The position numbers and the translations under genes were made by a program. From CAVPCZ01 sp963779225 (lineage in GTDB: Bacteria > Bacteroidota > Ignavibacteria > UBA10030 > UBA6906), in NCBI GenBank assembly GCA_963779225.1, contig CAVZWW010000001.1:372001-436000 (forward strand): DNA of 64,000 nt, read 5' to 3'. This document shows, one piece after another, positions 15,820 through 23,879 of this stretch. The notes beneath the pieces are model-generated. The model ran no database searches. It was not told the origin of the DNA and was given only the letters and a program-made list of their open reading frames with translations. Every line of letters starts with the position of its first letter. Position 1 is the first letter of the stretch.

Positions 15820-17064
15820 ATGGGAAAAGCGTCGATTCTTCTGGTAATCGGATACTGCGGGTTGCTGCTGATGAGCGGCATGCTGATGTCGGACATGAGC
15901 GTTCAGGCCTACGACAATGCCATGAACTACTACGAAGGCATTGTCGGCCGGAACATCGCCGTTACGGGGGCCAACATGGCGGCGAACTATATCTTCCTCT
16001 ATCCGCCGAACATTAACGGTAACGCGTGGTTCCCGGGATATGTCACGCCGGTGGAATTCGGTGGGGGGAGCTTTGTGGTTACGGTGGACTCGACGACCAG
16101 CGTGGATCCCCTCACGGGCGATCGTCGTCTCACATTGAGGTCGACTTCGACCTATCACGACAGCACGACCACCGTGCTGGTGATACTCCGCCCCAGCAAC
16201 TTTGCAAAGTTTGCAGTGTACGCGGGGACCTCCGCAGCCAACGTGTACTGGGCCACCTACGATTCCATTTTCGGTCCCGTCCACGTGCAGGGTACGCTGA
16301 GAACCCACGGATATCCGTTCTTCGGAGGAAAGGTTACTACGAAGAATGGCGTGGACAGCACGTCATGGGCCGGCCATCCGATCTTCAACGCCGGCGTTGA
16401 AACCGGCGTCAACATTCCGTTGAACAAAAATTACCAGCTGTTGCGTGACAGGGCCGCGGATAACGGGAAGCTCTTTACCGGTAACGGAGACCTCTTTCTG
16501 AAATTCAAGGGGGACTCCATTTCCTGGCGCCGCGGGTCAAATCCGGATACCACATCGCTGCTTTCCACCTTCGCTCCGAACGGTGCGATCGTGCTCAATA
16601 ACAGCAACGGCGTTCTCCATGTGGAAGGCACGGTCAAAGGGCGTTACACCGTCGGTTCCCTGGACACACAGAGTTCTTCCCGGGGGAAGATCATGATCGA
16701 CAACGACATCCGGTACCAGACCGATCCCCGGACCGGCCCCTCGACGGACATGCTGGGGGTCGTCGCCCACAACAACATCACGATCAAGGATAACACTGCA
16801 ACCAGTGGAACGAGCAACTTCACCGTCCACGCGGCACTCTTCAGCTACTCGAGCGCCATTGACGTTGAGAACCTGAACACCCGCCCTCTGGGGACACTCT
16901 ACTCGTTTGGCGGTTGGACGGTTCAGGACATTCATGCGACCACCAATTCGGGGATCACCAGGGGGCTGTCGGTGAATATCAAGTTTGACGAGCGTTTCCG
17001 GACGACGTCTCCACCGTATTTCCCGACGACAAACGCGTATGAAATACTGGCATGGTACGAGTAA
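15820..17064 (+). CDS. Pilin-like protein 5 (large, Met-Gly start)
   Basis: A 414-residue protein beginning MGKASILLVIGYCGLLLM, with a helix to about residue 22. The middle holds 'GPVHVQGTLRTHGYPFFGGKV', a pattern reminiscent of DUF4900-type PilX-like proteins, and the rest is beta-rich with repeats of Gly/Ser/Thr/Asn. Size and place suggest a GspK/PilX-like minor pilin at the tip. It starts 12 bp after the preceding pilin-like gene. Confidence 0.5.
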   Translation: MGKASILLVIGYCGLLLMSGMLMSDMSVQAYDNAMNYYEGIVGRNIAVTGANMAANYIFLYPPNINGNAWFPGYVTPVEFGGGSFVVTVDSTTSVDPLTGDRRLTLRSTSTYHDSTTTVLVILRPSNFAKFAVYAGTSAANVYWATYDSIFGPVHVQGTLRTHGYPFFGGKVTTKNGVDSTSWAGHPIFNAGVETGVNIPLNKNYQLLRDRAADNGKLFTGNGDLFLKFKGDSISWRRGSNPDTTSLLSTFAPNGAIVLNNSNGVLHVEGTVKGRYTVGSLDTQSSSRGKIMIDNDIRYQTDPRTGPSTDMLGVVAHNNITIKDNTATSGTSNFTVHAALFSYSSAIDVENLNTRPLGTLYSFGGWTVQDIHATTNSGITRGLSVNIKFDERFRTTSPPYFPTTNAYEILAWYE

Positions 17065-17169
17065 TGTGTAATATTCACGCGCTGGCGACTATTGGCCTCC
17101 CCCGGGTCGCCCGGGGATGGGAGGTTCCCGGAATCGGCAGGCGCGGGGCACTTGCCTGTTTTCCCGCGG

Positions 17170-17185
17170 TGGCACGGGGATTGAG
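17170..17185 (+). promoter_or_regulatory. Weak sigma-54-like element before pilT
   Basis: TGGCACGGGGATTGAG has a perfect -24 part (TGGCACG) and correct spacing, but the -12 part is TTGAG where TTGCW is expected. It lies in the 157-base gap before pilT. The same gap contains a G+C-rich hairpin (about 17096-17124) with no T-run. Confidence 0.3.
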
Positions 17186-17221
17186 ATACGATATGTAAGA
17201 TATGCGGAAATTAAGGGAACA

Positions 17222-18451
17222 ATGGAAACAGCAATAAAAACACTGCAGGAGATTGCCGCCTCGATTCCGGAGACTTCCCCGGGAATGGAACGGCAAATGC
17301 TCATCGGCGATTTGATTTCCCGTCAATCGCCGGCGGAGCGGACCGCGGTGCGTACGCTGATGGATACCTATCTCCTCCGGATGTCGCGCATCAACGCCTC
17401 GGACATCGACGTGGGAGGGTTTGGCACGTCCGGTCACGTCTGGTACAGGATCTACGGCGAAAAGCGGCCCTGCAAGGAACTGGGGAAATTTTCCCTGGAT
17501 GAGCTGAATGTCCTGATCCAGAGCATTCTCATCGAACGGCAGCGTCTCTTTCTGTACGAGAACAGAAATCTGGACTTCTCCTACAGCATCTTCGAGAGCG
17601 AAAAGATGTTCCGGTTCCGGGCCAATGTCTGTTTCGATCTGGACCACATGGCGCTCAACATGCGTGCGATCAACAATGTCATCCGCCCGTACAAGGCTCT
17701 GGAGCTCCATCCCAACGTCACACGTGTGTTGAGTCTGGGGCACACTACCCAGGGGCTCAACCTGATCACGGGCATCACGGGGTCGGGTAAGAGCTCGACG
17801 CTGGACAGCATCATTGATGCAAACAATCACACGGTGGACGGTCACATCGTGGTCATTGCTTCGCCGGTTGAATATGTGCACAACCCCGACCGCTGCATCA
17901 TCCGGCATCGCGAAGTGGGCCGGGATGTGCTGTCGTTCCGTGAGGGTGCCATACAGGCCCTGCGTCAGGATCCGGACATCATTGTGATCGGCGAGATGCG
18001 TGATCCGGACACCATCATGACGGCTCTGGAAATAACGGACAGCGGCCACAAGGTTTTTTCCACATTGCACACCGCATCGGCGGTGGAGACCATCGACCGT
18101 ATCATCGGGGAAGTTCCGCCGATCGAGCAGGATCGTGTGCGGTTCCGTCTGGCCGACACCCTTACCTGCGTGATGTCACAGAAACTGGTCCCGAGTCTGG
18201 ACGGCAAGATCGCTCTTGCGAAAGAGCTGCTGGTGATCACCCCGTCGGTGCGGGCGGCGATAAAGAACAACAACACCGGGGAAATCTATCAGATGATGGC
18301 GGAGGGGAGCGATCTGGGGATGATCACCCTGGAGCAGGATTTGAAGCGGTTGTATATGGCAAAACGGGTTTCGCTTGAAAACGCGCTGGTGGCCGCCAAC
18401 AACAAGCGGCGCTTCCAGCAACTCATGAACATGTCCGCTACAGGCGACTGA
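17222..18451 (+). CDS. PilT-like twitching/retraction ATPase
   Basis: A 409-residue hexameric ATPase. ATG 17222 follows AAGGGA; an in-frame upstream ATG at 17117 lies in the structured gap. Walker A GITGSGKSS (184-192), Walker B DPDIIVIGEMRD (250-261) and His box STLHTAS (280-286) are intact. It lacks the zinc CxxC pair, as expected for PilT. An N-terminal extension of some 60 residues precedes the PAS-like domain. PilT depolymerises the pilus, so the system is probably retractile rather than a pure type II secretion system. Confidence 0.88.
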   Translation: METAIKTLQEIAASIPETSPGMERQMLIGDLISRQSPAERTAVRTLMDTYLLRMSRINASDIDVGGFGTSGHVWYRIYGEKRPCKELGKFSLDELNVLIQSILIERQRLFLYENRNLDFSYSIFESEKMFRFRANVCFDLDHMALNMRAINNVIRPYKALELHPNVTRVLSLGHTTQGLNLITGITGSGKSSTLDSIIDANNHTVDGHIVVIASPVEYVHNPDRCIIRHREVGRDVLSFREGAIQALRQDPDIIVIGEMRDPDTIMTALEITDSGHKVFSTLHTASAVETIDRIIGEVPPIEQDRVRFRLADTLTCVMSQKLVPSLDGKIALAKELLVITPSVRAAIKNNNTGEIYQMMAEGSDLGMITLEQDLKRLYMAKRVSLENALVAANNKRRFQQLMNMSATGD

Positions 18452-18491
18452 GCGGAGCGCGAAAGCATTCACAACGGAACGAGGACGTATC

Positions 18492-20060
18492 ATGGCGACG
18501 GCGATGACAGGGCGTGGAAAGACCGTGCTGGGTTTGTTTGTGGACGGGCTGGATATCAAGCTTGCCCACCTGGCCGTTCACAAAAGACATATCGTCATCG
18601 AAGAAATGAAGTCCGCCACGCTTGTCGCGAAGATACACGACCGCAAGCTGGTGGAGGAGAATATGGGCGCGCTCGTGGACAGCACGGACGGGTTCAGCAT
18701 TCCCTCGGCACCGCCGGCGGAAGCCGCGCCGGAGACGGTCAAGGAAGACAATAATGCAGTTCTCCTCGGCCTGATTGCCAACTATCCGCGCAGCAAGTAC
18801 ACGCTGACCTACAGCCTTGCCGAACCGGCGATCTATTACCACGTCCTGGAGAGTGATTTCGGGCTGAAGGGGAAACGGCTCACCGACCGGATTCTGGCGG
18901 AATTGAAGAACACCCGTGCCTTCCAGCCGGCGCCGGATGCCGTGGGATCGATCCGGACGGACGACGGGAACCTGCTCTGCATCGTGCGTGAGGATGGGTT
19001 GAGCCTGATCAACGCGCTCGACAACATCAAGGGGTTCATCGGCGACCGTCTGCCTGTCATCTCTGCAATAGACAGCGCTGACGTGTCTCTCATGAATCTT
19101 GTCCGGGCCAACTACGCGCTGGAACCGGAGGATGTGACCGTGGTCATCTATGTTGGCGCGGAGTTCACGCGTCTGATCTTCATGCGGGGCGTGCACTTCC
19201 ACCAGTTTGCCCCCATCATCGGCGAGGGGTACGATTCGCCCAATCTGCAGAATACGGTGTACAGCCGCCTGCTGCTTGAACAGGACAACCTGGCGATTCC
19301 CCATATCCGCCGGATCATCCTGGCCGGGGAATGCAAGCGCATCGGGTTTCAGGAGTTCCTGAGCCAGCAGCTGCCGGATCAGGAGGTGGAATACCTGGGG
19401 ACGCCGCGTCTGGATGCGAGCAAGCTGAGTGCCGAACAGCAGGACCTGATTTCCGAGTACGCCGTTCCCATCGGTGCTGCGCTGAAAGTCCTGGACCAGC
19501 AGAACACGGATCTGTATCAGGTAAACCTGCTTCCCGCTTCCGTTCGCGAAGGACAGCGCGTCTTCAAGCTTGCCTGGCACGGGTACGCCCTTCTCCTGAT
19601 GCTGTTCATGAGCACCCTCCTGTTCACCTGGCAGATTGCACAGAAGTCGAGAGAGATCCGCGATCTCCGGGACGTGCTCACGTTGAAGGAAAGCCAGCGC
19701 GCCGAAAACATGACCCTGGCGAACTCCATTCAGGGTCTGGAGGATCAGCTGACGCGGTACAAGACCTCCATGGCGCTTTACGACAGCCTTGTGCCCGGCG
19801 CGGAACGCTGGAGCAAGGTCCTGACCCAGGTCAGTCATGGTGTGGAAGACCTCAATTCCATCTGGCTCACCGACATGACGGCGAGCCCGACCGGCGACAT
19901 GATGATGAACGGGTTTACCACCTACCGGACCCGTATTCCCCGGCTCTCCACACTCTTCGATGAGGCATTGCTGGAAGAGGTGAACGTGCAGGAGATACGC
20001 AAGCAAACGGTCTACAAGTACCGGATCAAGGTACCCAACCCGGCAGTGACAACGCAGTAA
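18492..20060 (+). CDS. PilM-PilN fusion protein
   Basis: A 522-residue protein. Residues 1-330 form an actin-like PilM domain (N-terminal 'VLGLFVDGLDIKLAHL' phosphate-1 region; 'VTVVIYVGAEFTRLIFM' as the second). Then the PilN signature VNLLP appears at about 340, followed by one membrane helix (about 358-376) and a periplasmic coiled coil and ferredoxin-like domain. In canonical T4P, PilM is cytosolic and binds the N-terminal VNLLP tail of PilN; here the two are one chain. It forms the inner-membrane alignment complex with the next gene. Confidence 0.82.
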   Translation: MATAMTGRGKTVLGLFVDGLDIKLAHLAVHKRHIVIEEMKSATLVAKIHDRKLVEENMGALVDSTDGFSIPSAPPAEAAPETVKEDNNAVLLGLIANYPRSKYTLTYSLAEPAIYYHVLESDFGLKGKRLTDRILAELKNTRAFQPAPDAVGSIRTDDGNLLCIVREDGLSLINALDNIKGFIGDRLPVISAIDSADVSLMNLVRANYALEPEDVTVVIYVGAEFTRLIFMRGVHFHQFAPIIGEGYDSPNLQNTVYSRLLLEQDNLAIPHIRRIILAGECKRIGFQEFLSQQLPDQEVEYLGTPRLDASKLSAEQQDLISEYAVPIGAALKVLDQQNTDLYQVNLLPASVREGQRVFKLAWHGYALLLMLFMSTLLFTWQIAQKSREIRDLRDVLTLKESQRAENMTLANSIQGLEDQLTRYKTSMALYDSLVPGAERWSKVLTQVSHGVEDLNSIWLTDMTASPTGDMMMNGFTTYRTRIPRLSTLFDEALLEEVNVQEIRKQTVYKYRIKVPNPAVTTQ

Positions 20061-20084
20061 CAGCAGACCGAAAGGAGAGACGTC

Positions 20085-20981
20085 GTGTCGTACAAAATCC
20101 GCAACAGCATCGTGCTCGGAGTCCTGCTGTTCCTCATTTTCGCGGTCGGAACGTACATTCGTGCGTTCAACCTCCCGAAAAAGGTGAAGCAGGTCGAGAG
20201 CGAGATCAAGAAGATTGACGAGGAGCTGCAGAATACGCCAAACCTCGTCAATCAGTTCAACGATCTCAGTGCCACACTGACAGACACGCAGAAACGCTGG
20301 GAGGGCCGGAACAAGGATATTCCTCCGACCGACGTGTCGTCCCAGAGCTATGCATATTTCAGCCGCCTCATCGACCTCAGCGGTGAGGTGAAGCTGGATA
20401 TGGTCTATACGGGCAGCACGATGCTCGGGACGTACGGCTACAATACGTACGTGCTGAAGGGCGAGGCCCCGTTCGACAACCTCTACCGGTTCATCTGGTA
20501 TCTGGAAAACGATCGCCGGCTGTACAAGATCCAGCAAATCTCGTTGAGGGGGCTGGAAGTGGCGCCGACGGACAAGGAGGAGGGGAAAGTCCTTGTTCCG
20601 TTTGACATGACCGTGCATGCCTACTTCTCGTCGGTGTCGGAACTCTCCAGCTCGCTGGGTGAACGTTCGATAGCGCCGAACGCCCTTGCCGTGGATCCCT
20701 TCACTCCGGTCATTTCCGCGGGCCTTCCAGCCAATCTCCGTGACCTGCTTGAAGTCGAGCGGTCCGATCTGAAAGCGGTGATTCCGGGCAAGGCGTTTGT
20801 CCTGGATCAGTCAAATGGCATCCGGACAGTCCAGGAGGGCGATGAGGTCTATCTGGGGTATGTGACCAGGATCAATCCGGAAGCCGGACGGATGGAATGT
20901 ACATTGAACAAGGGCGGCATCATCGAGAAAGTCGAATTGAATATCCGGTTCGGACCTCAGGCCAAGGGACAGACAAAATAG
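20085..20981 (+). CDS. PilO-like protein with PilP-like C-terminal domain
   Basis: A 298-residue bitopic protein with a GTG start after GAAAGGAGA. A membrane helix at about 9-26, coiled coil 30-75, and a ferredoxin-like domain to about 195 match PilO. Residues about 225-290 ('KAFVLDQSNGIRTVQEGDEV', 'GIIEKVELNIRF') resemble the PilP/GspC beta domain that docks to the secretin. So PilO and PilP functions seem joined. No lipobox is present, so the PilP part would be tethered through the helix. Confidence 0.72.
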   Translation: MSYKIRNSIVLGVLLFLIFAVGTYIRAFNLPKKVKQVESEIKKIDEELQNTPNLVNQFNDLSATLTDTQKRWEGRNKDIPPTDVSSQSYAYFSRLIDLSGEVKLDMVYTGSTMLGTYGYNTYVLKGEAPFDNLYRFIWYLENDRRLYKIQQISLRGLEVAPTDKEEGKVLVPFDMTVHAYFSSVSELSSSLGERSIAPNALAVDPFTPVISAGLPANLRDLLEVERSDLKAVIPGKAFVLDQSNGIRTVQEGDEVYLGYVTRINPEAGRMECTLNKGGIIEKVELNIRFGPQAKGQTK

Positions 20982-20994
20982 CAACGAGGAGAGC

Positions 20995-22212
20995 ATGAAA
21001 GCACGTGTCGTAGTCTTGATATTTGCCCTGTTGTGGGTGGCAGGGCCATCCGTCCGCGCCCAGGGGAGCCCTGCCGAGCGGAAAGCAATCCGGGATTACA
21101 AGTCTCCGGAAGAGCAGGTCTCCATCGCCCCGTCGACCCCGCTGGACAAAGCCCTGATGGCGATCAGCGAAGTCAGCAAGAAACAGGTGGGGAAGATCAT
21201 CATCGACACCGAGCACCGGACTATGCCCATCAATGTGGACATCCAGGGCTTCCAGTGGCGCGATGCGCTTGAGGTGATATGCCGGAAGAATGCGCTGACG
21301 TTCAGCGAGTTTGACACCTATATCCAGGTTGTCAGTTCACCCTCCGGCGGTGAACAGATCGGCGGCGCGATCGTCGACGGCAGGCCGGTGAGCGGGGGGG
21401 GGCCGGTCAACACGGATATTCTGAAAGAAATGGCGACATTCAGGAGCCGCGAAATCAAGATCTCGGGGTTCTTCTTCGAAGTTAACCTGACCCGGCTGGA
21501 AGAGGTCGGGATCGACTGGACGTTCATGAAGAGCACATCGGGGTATACCCTCGGTGCGAACTTCAACGGTGCGGAACAAGTCTCCAACAGCATCTTCAAA
21601 ACCGAGCTGACGCCGAAGGTCTCGTTTGCGAACATGACCTTTGTGGCCAAACTCTTTTCGGACTACAAGCTGGGGGAAATCCTCTCGGGCCCGACGCTCG
21701 TCGTACGGTCGGGCGAAGAGGGCCGGATCCAGGTCGGGCAGGATTTCTCCATCCGTGAACGGGACTTCGCGGGGAACCTGATCGACAAGTTCTACAGTGC
21801 CGGTACGATCATTAGGGTCCACCCGCAGGTGATCGTGGAACAGGGTGTGCCGTTCATCCACGTGAACGTGGATGTGGAGCGGAGTTCCGTGACGCCGGGC
21901 CCGGTGAGCACCATCATCAACAAGACCCAGGCACAGACCAATCTCCTTCTGCTGGACGGTGAAGAGACTATAATCGGCGGCCTCTACAATAACGAAGTGA
22001 ACACCATCCGGACAGGGGTTCCGTTCCTCAAGGACCTCCCGTGGTACGTCTTCGGACTGCGGTACCTTTTCGGATATGACAAAGAAGAGATCAGCAAGAA
22101 GGAACTGGTGATTCTGTCTGAAAGCCGAACTTGTGCCGACCCTGCAGGAACGGATAACGCAGAAGGTCAAATTCGAAGACAAGATCGACGAGTGGCGAGA
22201 GAAAAACGTTAA
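20995..22212 (+). CDS. Short secretin (PilQ/GspD-like), C-terminus frameshifted
   Basis: As read, 405 residues: signal peptide 1-22 (ending VRAQ), an N0/STN-like domain about 35-120, then a secretin core about 145-372 with 'LLLLDGEETIIGGLYNNEV' and 'GVPFLKDLPWYVFGLRYLFG'. This is far shorter than typical PilQ or GspD, lacking most N-domains. After KKELVIL the frame turns into an unrelated Arg-rich tail. Skipping one T at 22117 restores a plausible secretin end (see the next entry). It would be the outer-membrane gate for the pilus. Confidence 0.8.
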   Translation: MKARVVVLIFALLWVAGPSVRAQGSPAERKAIRDYKSPEEQVSIAPSTPLDKALMAISEVSKKQVGKIIIDTEHRTMPINVDIQGFQWRDALEVICRKNALTFSEFDTYIQVVSSPSGGEQIGGAIVDGRPVSGGGPVNTDILKEMATFRSREIKISGFFFEVNLTRLEEVGIDWTFMKSTSGYTLGANFNGAEQVSNSIFKTELTPKVSFANMTFVAKLFSDYKLGEILSGPTLVVRSGEEGRIQVGQDFSIRERDFAGNLIDKFYSAGTIIRVHPQVIVEQGVPFIHVNVDVERSSVTPGPVSTIINKTQAQTNLLLLDGEETIIGGLYNNEVNTIRTGVPFLKDLPWYVFGLRYLFGYDKEEISKKELVILSESRTCADPAGTDNAEGQIRRQDRRVAREKR

Positions 22213-22249
22213 ACGGGCCGACAATTTCATGACCGGTCAGCGCAAATAG
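22118..22249 (+). other. Displaced C-terminal tail of the secretin (+1 frame)
   Basis: Forty-three codons and a TAG in the frame one base ahead of the secretin reading. They encode LKAELVPTLQERI followed by a charged helix ending 'NFMTGQRK'. Joined to KKELVIL at 22116 they give the expected end of a secretin domain. A one-base insertion at 22117 (error or true mutation) explains the break. Confidence 0.7.
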
Positions 22250-22283
22250 CGGTGCAACAGTCACAAGTGTGAGAGGGACATCG

Positions 22284-23744
22284 ATGCTACGAATACACCT
22301 ATGGTTGATCGGCGCGGGGGTCATGTGCCTGGCGCTGGCGATGACAGGATGCACCAAAGACGATACCGTGGCCGCACAGGGGGAAGGAGTGGTCAACGGC
22401 ATTGTGATGGACGCATCCACGGGCGGATATCTTGAGGATGTCACCGTCCAGGCGCAGAGCGTGGCCAGCGGGCTCACCGAGACGGTCACGGATCCCAACG
22501 GAAGCTTCCGGGTGGTGTTTCAAACTGACAGCGCAGGGATGGCGACCCTGTTCCTCCGGAAGACCGGGTATCGCGATACGTCGCTGGTGGTCCTCTTCCG
22601 TTCGGGCACCGTGCAGGTCATCAGTATTTCCATGGTACCCAAATCGGTGATCGTTCCTCCCGGCGGCACAGCTACAGGAGTGGCGCAGACAATCGCATTC
22701 CTGGGTGCGTCACCTTCGGAAGTGTCCGTGTACGGTGTGGGAGGAAAGGAAACGTCGGTCCTCTCGTGGGAGGTGCGCGACTCACTCGGGCTGGCGATCG
22801 ATGCCGCCCACTCGGTGCAGCTCCTGTTCTCCTCGTTGAACGGTCCGGGAGGCGGCGAGTACATCTCTCCACCGGATGTCAAAACGAATCAGGTCGGCCA
22901 GGCGTTTGCGACATTCAACGCCGGGACAAGATCCGGGGTGGTACAGGTCATTGCGACCGCCACGGTGGGGGGCAGAACCCTGACATCGAGTCCGGTGCGT
23001 CTGACAATCAACGGAGGCTTTCCGGTTCAGTCGCACTTCACGATAGCGCCTGTCGTGCATAACTTCCCGGCGCTGGGGTGGCTGGGGAAGACAAACAACA
23101 TCACGGTACTGGTCGGTGACAAGTACAGCAATCCGGTGGCACCGGGGACCGCCGTCTATTTCCGCAGCAGCGCAGGCGTGGTGCAACCGACGGTCTTCAC
23201 CAACAAGGACGGATTCGGGACGGTGACGCTCTACAGCGGCAATCCCGGGCCGCTGGGGAGTTACGCAGCCCCCGGCCAGGGAGACGGTTATCATTATGTT
23301 GTGGCACGGACTCTGGGCCAGGGCGGCGAGGCAGTGGAGGACAGCGCACTGATCCTCTGGAGCGGCCCGGGCCGGATCAGCAATATCAGCCCGGTCAGTT
23401 TTGATATTGCGAACGCCGGTTCGCAGAGCTTCAACTTCCGTGTCGCGGATGCCCTCGGGCATCCACTGGCCGAGGGGACGGGCATCACGGTGACCGCGAC
23501 CATCCCCCCGCCTCCAACAGAGGGCACGCAGCAGAACCAAGTCATCGTGCTGTTTGGTACAAACGGGACAATTGTGCTCCCCGATCTGCTGTTTGCGGGG
23601 CCCGGCACAACGGATTTTACGCTGGTGCTCAAGGATGGAACATACAGCATTACGGACGCGACACCGGTCAGCCTGACCATCTCGGTCACCGGACCGAATG
23701 TGTCCGGGACACTGAGTTATACCTTCGGCGGTCTGGTGCACTAA
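22284..23744 (+). CDS. Lipoprotein with regulatory-like and Ig-like (Big_1-type) domains
   Basis: A 486-residue protein; ATG 22284 follows GAGAGGGA. The signal sequence ends MTGC at about 20-23, a lipobox-like site. Residues about 33-125 match the carboxypeptidase regulatory-like fold ('GVVNGIVMDASTGGYLEDV', with 'DPNGSFRV'); then two or three bacterial Ig-like repeats follow ('DKYSNPVAPGTAVYF', 'VADALGHPLAEGTGI'). Such proteins are surface or periplasmic adhesins. As the last gene before the terminator it may serve the pilus system as an adhesin or secretin-associated lipoprotein. Confidence 0.7.
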   Translation: MLRIHLWLIGAGVMCLALAMTGCTKDDTVAAQGEGVVNGIVMDASTGGYLEDVTVQAQSVASGLTETVTDPNGSFRVVFQTDSAGMATLFLRKTGYRDTSLVVLFRSGTVQVISISMVPKSVIVPPGGTATGVAQTIAFLGASPSEVSVYGVGGKETSVLSWEVRDSLGLAIDAAHSVQLLFSSLNGPGGGEYISPPDVKTNQVGQAFATFNAGTRSGVVQVIATATVGGRTLTSSPVRLTINGGFPVQSHFTIAPVVHNFPALGWLGKTNNITVLVGDKYSNPVAPGTAVYFRSSAGVVQPTVFTNKDGFGTVTLYSGNPGPLGSYAAPGQGDGYHYVVARTLGQGGEAVEDSALILWSGPGRISNISPVSFDIANAGSQSFNFRVADALGHPLAEGTGITVTATIPPPPTEGTQQNQVIVLFGTNGTIVLPDLLFAGPGTTDFTLVLKDGTYSITDATPVSLTISVTGPNVSGTLSYTFGGLVH

Positions 23745-23770
23745 CCACTCCGTCCATATGCAGTTTCTCC

Positions 23771-23818
23771 GACGGCCCCCGTGCACTCTGTGCGGGGGCC
23801 GTCCGGTTGTTTGCATTT
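23771..23818 (+). terminator. Terminator of the pilus cluster
   Basis: An 11-bp perfect stem (23771-23781 with 23793-23803) with a loop that can pair further, followed by a T-rich stretch (GGTTGTTTGCATTT). It is 26 bases after the lipoprotein stop and before uvrA. Confidence 0.7.
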
Positions 23819-23879
23819 CCTCCGGGATGTTTGTAGTATTTGACTTCCCTGTACTATCTATCCACACTTCCCCAAGCAC

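Noticed and set aside
18438..20618. Open frame of 726 codons on the minus strand opposite the PilM-PilN and PilO genes
   Set aside because: It is a shadow of high-G+C coding sequence; composition is rich in His, Arg and Val without domains, and the plus-strand genes have clear families.
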